Origin: an uncultured Clostridia bacterium
GTDB taxonomy: Bacteria; Bacillota; Clostridia; Christensenellales; UBA1242
DNA length: 9,153 nucleotides
Direction: 5' to 3'
Assembly: GCA_937911885.1 (NCBI GenBank)
Contig: CALDPW010000011.1
Coordinates: 1 to 9,153, forward strand
Shown here: positions 7,301 through 9,153 of the stretch, piece after piece
Layout: every line of letters starts with the position of its first letter
Position numbering within the stretch: position 1 is the first letter of the stretch
Position numbers and translations under genes: made by a program
Notes under the pieces: model-generated
Told to the model about the DNA's origin: nothing
What the model saw: only the letters and a program-made list of their open reading frames with translations
Databases searched by the model: none

Positions 7301-7909
7301 AACGTTAATGCTATTGAAGATAGCAAGTTGTTAGAAGAGCGTCATGGTAACTTATATACACAAGCTCAAGATTTGTTAAAAGCAGAAGAAGATTTGCAAA
7401 AAATCATTAAGGATTTATCTGATGAAATGACAGCTAAATTTGAAGAAGCATTTAACACCATTAACACCAACTTTGGATTAGTATTTAAAGAGTTGTTTGG
7501 TGGTGGTAGTGCAAAACTACAATTAGTTGAGTCCGAAAATTCATTAGAAGCTGGTGTTGATATTATTGCTGAACCACCAGGCAAAAAACTAAGTAACATA
7601 ACATTGCTTTCGGGTGGTGAAAAATCACTTACAGCAATTGCAATTTTGTTTGGTATTTTACGTTTGCGTCCAATGCCTTTCTGTTTACTAGATGAAATTG
7701 AAGCAGCCCTAGATGAAGCCAATGTTGCAAGGTTTGCAAAGTATTTACAAAAGTATTCAAACGAAACTCAATTTATTGTAATTACTCACAAAAAACCAAC
7801 CATGGAACATGCTGATGCATTATATGGTGTAACAATGGAAGAAAAAGGTGTAAGTAAAATTGTTTCTGTAAAACTTACAGATGCAATCAAAAATATTGAG
7901 GAACAATAA
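4337..7909 (+). CDS. smc: Chromosome segregation/condensation ATPase SMC
   Basis: Large ATPase that, as a homodimer with ScpA and ScpB (not in this window), extrudes and aligns DNA loops for chromosome segregation. The 1190 residues match the ~1186 of the Bacillus protein. N-terminal head: GFKSFAD (10-16), Walker A GPNGCGKS (31-38), IRWVLGEQ and LRG motifs, and the Q-loop in SIIGQG (Gln143). A long lysine/glutamate/leucine-rich segment to about residue 500 is a coiled coil, with no proline from about 210 to the hinge. The hinge (about 501-670) starts at FEGYNGSVK and ends at GSITGGSKK. A second coiled coil follows to about 1030. C-terminal head: signature LSGGEK (1091-1096), Walker B ending Asp1119-Glu1120, D-loop ALDEANV, and switch His1151 in ITHKKPT. 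All ATPase motifs are intact. The start is GTG with a good ribosome binding site, and ftsY follows after 2 bases. Confidence 0.98.
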   Translation: MNFKQIEMVGFKSFADPIKITFDSGITAIVGPNGCGKSNVADAIRWVLGEQSSKMLRGTSMQDVIFKGTEKRKSLSFCEVSLVFDNTNKIFKSEYDEICITRKLYRSGESEYMLNHTQCRLKDIVDILYDSGVGKSGYSIIGQGKVEEIINSKPVDRRAIFEDAAGISGYKAKKIDAERKLERTHDNLTRINDIVSEIDRQLKPLKHQAEVAKKYLDLKEKLKLLEVNAYIYQYDAAASNKAEIEEKINAILEELNLRQGKLDQVILDYNNTFDKVNGIDADITKVRDQILSLTVGIEKQMGEANLVKEKIRNSELESSRLEDELNKLNQTHLDLTEELNNKQTLLENKKLQQTGLNKTLDDISKTYDKIDAELKQSEDEANEAQRKIFEALSKLGDVKAQISALNAEKATYSEQLNTLEQNANNVSVKLNESKGKLTESQNSLQQLNKKRDELNLVINKMLTEQANCENSYKALENQINSINSNIISMEHRKKMLEDMQREFEGYNGSVKRLLTDAEKNSQLKSKIIGVLASLIKVPQNYQAAIEMALGSAVQNVVTYSDDGAKELINYLKQKEYGRVTFLPINSIKGRYFDNNYRKLLNSNGVFGLASELISFNKNIENIISNLLGATVVVDNINTAVSIAKQSNYGFRIVTLDGDVINPQGSITGGSKKAQVANLLSRESNIELAVKALQKLAAEKQTASAEFEKVGSNLQQVNETLKQNSNSLHDLEITIAQETERLNKFSQICFDLETEKNSVIGSIAKTKQIIEGITNELNKMDSADSINTETASIEDSSQFGKMRAVRDDYGTQLTNLKIEIASISTEILNLEGDINRLDFALNSNAKIRAELEQQINNNQNILNNYKNMVVLSTEQVDVNTDVKKLEKVKLELEELTTLKGSLQENLRSLEEERMMLGNEVARLQDKKHQQEINLSKIDTDIETLQERVWTEYELTYNTALDYKLPEFDVKQGLQDINKLRREINGLGNVNVNAIEDSKLLEERHGNLYTQAQDLLKAEEDLQKIIKDLSDEMTAKFEEAFNTINTNFGLVFKELFGGGSAKLQLVESENSLEAGVDIIAEPPGKKLSNITLLSGGEKSLTAIAILFGILRLRPMPFCLLDEIEAALDEANVARFAKYLQKYSNETQFIVITHKKPTMEHADALYGVTMEEKGVSKIVSVKLTDAIKNIEEQ

Positions 7910-7911
7910 TA

Positions 7912-8802
7912 ATGGGTATATTTTCTAAGTTATTTCAAGGATTAAAGAAAACTAAAGATAATATTGCTAGTAAACTAAATTCTATTTTTGTAGGCGAGTT
8001 GAACGATGAGTTTTACGAAGATTTGGAATATGTTTTAATCAGCTCCGATATTGGTGCCGAGGCTAGTAGCGAAATAATTGAAGAAGTTAAGGCGTTAGCT
8101 AAAAAAGAAAAAATCAAAACAAGTGATGATTTTAAAACACTGCTTCGCAAAGTTATGGTTCAAATGCTTAACGATGTTGAAACTGGTGATTTAGAATATC
8201 CTGCGCTAATTACCTTTGTTGGGGTTAATGGCGTTGGAAAAACCACAACAATTGGTCGCCTTGCACACATGTTTAAAGAAGATAATAAAAACGTGTTAAT
8301 GGTTGCAGGTGACACATTCCGTGCTGCTGCGGCAGATCAATTAACAGAATGGAGCAAACGAGCTCAAGTTAGAATTGTTAAATATGCCGAAGGCGCAGAT
8401 CCAGCTGCTGTTGTTTTTGATGGTATAAGTTCTGCCATTGCAAAAAAGGATGATGTGGTTTTGGTTGATACTGCTGGTAGACTTCATAATAAAACAAATC
8501 TTATGGATGAACTTAAAAAGATTTCAAAAATTATTAATCGTGAATGGTCTGGCAGTTATCACAACTATTTAGTTATTGACGCAACAACAGGACAAAATGC
8601 TTTATCACAAGTTGAAACTTTTAACGATGTTATTGGAATAGATGGTATTGTTTTAACAAAACTTGATGGAACAGCAAAAGGTGGCATTGTTTTTGCCATT
8701 GCAAAACAATATGGTATTCCTGTAAAATTTGTTGGCGTTGGCGAAGGAGTTGGCGATATAATGCCGTTTAATGCTGAGGATTTTGTTAATGGAATAATTT
8801 AA
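7912..8802 (+). CDS. ftsY: Signal recognition particle receptor FtsY
   Basis: GTPase receptor that docks ribosome-SRP complexes at the membrane and hands them to the Sec translocon. It has 296 residues, the compact form without the long acidic A domain of E. coli. An N-terminal amphipathic, basic stretch (MGIFSKLFQGLKKTK) is the likely membrane-contact helix. The N domain of helices spans about 20-95. The G domain has G1 GVNGVGKTT (104-112), the DTFRAAAADQL motif (134-144), G3 DTAGR (186-190), G4 TKLD (249-252) followed by GTAKGG, and G5 GVGEG (275-279). DTFRAAAADQL and GTAKGG distinguish the SRP GTPases, and the gene context with smc and ylxM, plus the absence of an M domain, makes it FtsY rather than Ffh. 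The ATG at 7912 lies 2 bases after the smc stop, with GAGG at 7898-7901 inside smc as ribosome binding site, so translation is coupled. Confidence 0.97.
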   Translation: MGIFSKLFQGLKKTKDNIASKLNSIFVGELNDEFYEDLEYVLISSDIGAEASSEIIEEVKALAKKEKIKTSDDFKTLLRKVMVQMLNDVETGDLEYPALITFVGVNGVGKTTTIGRLAHMFKEDNKNVLMVAGDTFRAAAADQLTEWSKRAQVRIVKYAEGADPAAVVFDGISSAIAKKDDVVLVDTAGRLHNKTNLMDELKKISKIINREWSGSYHNYLVIDATTGQNALSQVETFNDVIGIDGIVLTKLDGTAKGGIVFAIAKQYGIPVKFVGVGEGVGDIMPFNAEDFVNGII

Positions 8803-8803
8803 T

Positions 8804-8831
8804 AAAACAAGCCTATTTTGGCTTGTTTTTT
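8804..8831 (+). terminator. Intrinsic terminator after ftsY
   Basis: AAAACAAGCC (8804-8813) pairs perfectly with GGCTTGTTTT (8820-8829) around a 6-base loop, and the T-run extends to 8831. It begins 2 bases after the ftsY stop and ends the smc-ftsY unit. Confidence 0.88.
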
Positions 8832-8835
8832 GTTT

Positions 8836-8855
8836 ATTATTATAAATATAATAAT
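8836..8855. repeat. A/T-only palindrome upstream of ylxM promoter
   Basis: Perfect 9-base arms (8836-8844 and 8847-8855) around AA, made only of A and T. It lies 15 bases above the ylxM -35. It may act as an UP-like A/T element or be fortuitous in DNA of this composition. Confidence 0.25.
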
Positions 8856-8870
8856 TTAATTAAAAAAATA

Positions 8871-8897
8871 TTGACAAGTTTTAAATATTGTTATAAT
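8871..8897 (+). promoter_or_regulatory. Strong promoter for ylxM
   Basis: A perfect TTGACA (8871-8876) and a perfect TATAAT (8892-8897), with TG at 8889-8890 forming an extended -10. The spacing is only 15 bases, two short of optimal, which the extended -10 may offset. A 17-base alternative -10, TAATAT (8894-8899), is poorer. The start point would be near 8904. Confidence 0.75.
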
Positions 8898-8903
8898 ATA
8901 TTG

Positions 8904-8925
8904 TGTAAAGTTAATTTGCTTTACA
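8904..8925. repeat. Inverted repeat at ylxM transcription start
   Basis: TGTAAAG (8904-8910) and CTTTACA (8919-8925) are perfect 7-base arms around an 8-base loop. The left arm begins at the predicted start point and the right arm ends next to the AAGGTGGT ribosome binding site (8926-8933). It could be an operator or a 5' stem-loop that protects the transcript. The half-sites resemble those of the repeat before rpmF. Confidence 0.4.
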
Positions 8926-8941
8926 AAGGTGGTAATCATAA

Positions 8942-9153
8942 ATGGAATTAAATAAAGCACTTGAATATGGCGATTTATTTAGCATTTATGGGGCATTGTT
9001 AACTCAAAATCAACAAAAAATATTGAGTGCATATTATTATGAGGATTTGGGATTAAGCGAAATTTCTCAAAATCTTGGAATAACAAGGCAAGCAGTGCTT
9101 GACGCTATTAATAAAGCAAATGAGTCTTTGCAAAAATTTGAAAAAGCTTTGCA
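8942..9153 (+). CDS. ylxM: YlxM/p13 family SRP-associated protein, 3'-truncated by window edge
   Basis: UPF0122 helix-turn-helix protein, normally about 110 residues; 70 are visible before the window ends. The start MELNKALEYGDLFSIYGALL, then LTQNQQKILSAYYYEDLGLSEIS, matches the family form in which LTxxQQ precedes YYxEDLSLxEIA. A sigma-region-4-like helix-turn-helix covers about 36-57, with GITRQAVLDAI as the recognition part. In streptococci YlxM is reported to bind SRP components; its biochemical role is otherwise poorly defined, and DNA binding is only suggested by the fold. AAGGTGGT (8926-8933) is eight bases before the ATG. ffh is the usual next gene, outside this window. Here ylxM is cut off from ftsY by a terminator and has its own promoter. 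Confidence 0.92.
   Translation, partial: MELNKALEYGDLFSIYGALLTQNQQKILSAYYYEDLGLSEISQNLGITRQAVLDAINKANESLQKFEKAL

Noticed and set aside
7366..7722. 118-codon minus-strand open frame inside smc
   Set aside because: It lies wholly opposite the conserved SMC C-terminal head, has no recognisable domain, and is best explained as a shadow of the coding frame.
1..9153. Possible UGA-as-tryptophan code, suggested by seven TAA stops out of seven and few tryptophans
   Set aside because: The tryptophans I find (L32, two in SMC, two in FtsY) all use TGG and no gene has an in-frame TGA; TAA preference is expected at this composition.
1..9153. Mobile element, CRISPR array, tRNA, rRNA or defence system
   Set aside because: All coding space is filled by conserved housekeeping genes with gaps under 150 bases, and no spaced repeats, tRNA-like folds or transposase motifs were seen.

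Overview
The window is an AT-rich stretch (30% G+C in the one line I counted) holding eight genes, all on the + strand and tightly packed. The gene order is (pta)-ackA-rpmF-plsX-rnc-smc-ftsY-(ylxM). Together with strong AGGAGG-type ribosome binding sites, TTGACA/TATAAT promoters and the four-cysteine L32 protein, this points to a low-GC Bacillota (Clostridia-like or a relative). I cannot name the genus. All seven visible stop codons are TAA, and the few tryptophans I see are all encoded by TGG, so nothing suggests UGA recoding.

Layout: 1-2114 holds the 3' part of pta and a complete ackA, the two-gene path from acetyl-CoA through acetyl phosphate to acetate and ATP. 2115-2208 carries an inverted repeat and a near-consensus promoter for rpmF (ribosomal protein L32), which ends in a strong terminator at 2421-2457. 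2458-2549 is a plsX leader with promoter elements and two palindromes. plsX (acyl-ACP:phosphate acyltransferase, phospholipid synthesis) overlaps rnc (RNase III) by 8 bases. A terminator at 4259-4289 is interleaved with the smc promoter. smc (chromosome condensation ATPase) and ftsY (signal recognition particle receptor) are 2 bases apart and probably co-transcribed. A terminator follows ftsY, and a strong promoter then drives ylxM, the small SRP-associated helix-turn-helix protein, which runs off the window; ffh would be expected next.

So four transcription units are visible: pta-ackA, rpmF, plsX-rnc and smc-ftsY, with a fifth beginning at ylxM. Every intergenic gap is under 150 bases, and no mobile element, CRISPR, tRNA or rRNA is present.

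This is conserved housekeeping DNA and I found no undescribed defence or mobile system. The points worth a second look are regulatory (two palindromes before plsX, a terminator sharing bases with the smc promoter, similar inverted repeats at the rpmF and ylxM promoters), missing usual neighbours (yceD/DUF177 before rpmF and acpP between plsX and rnc), and non-consensus residues in family motifs of Pta, AckA and PlsX.
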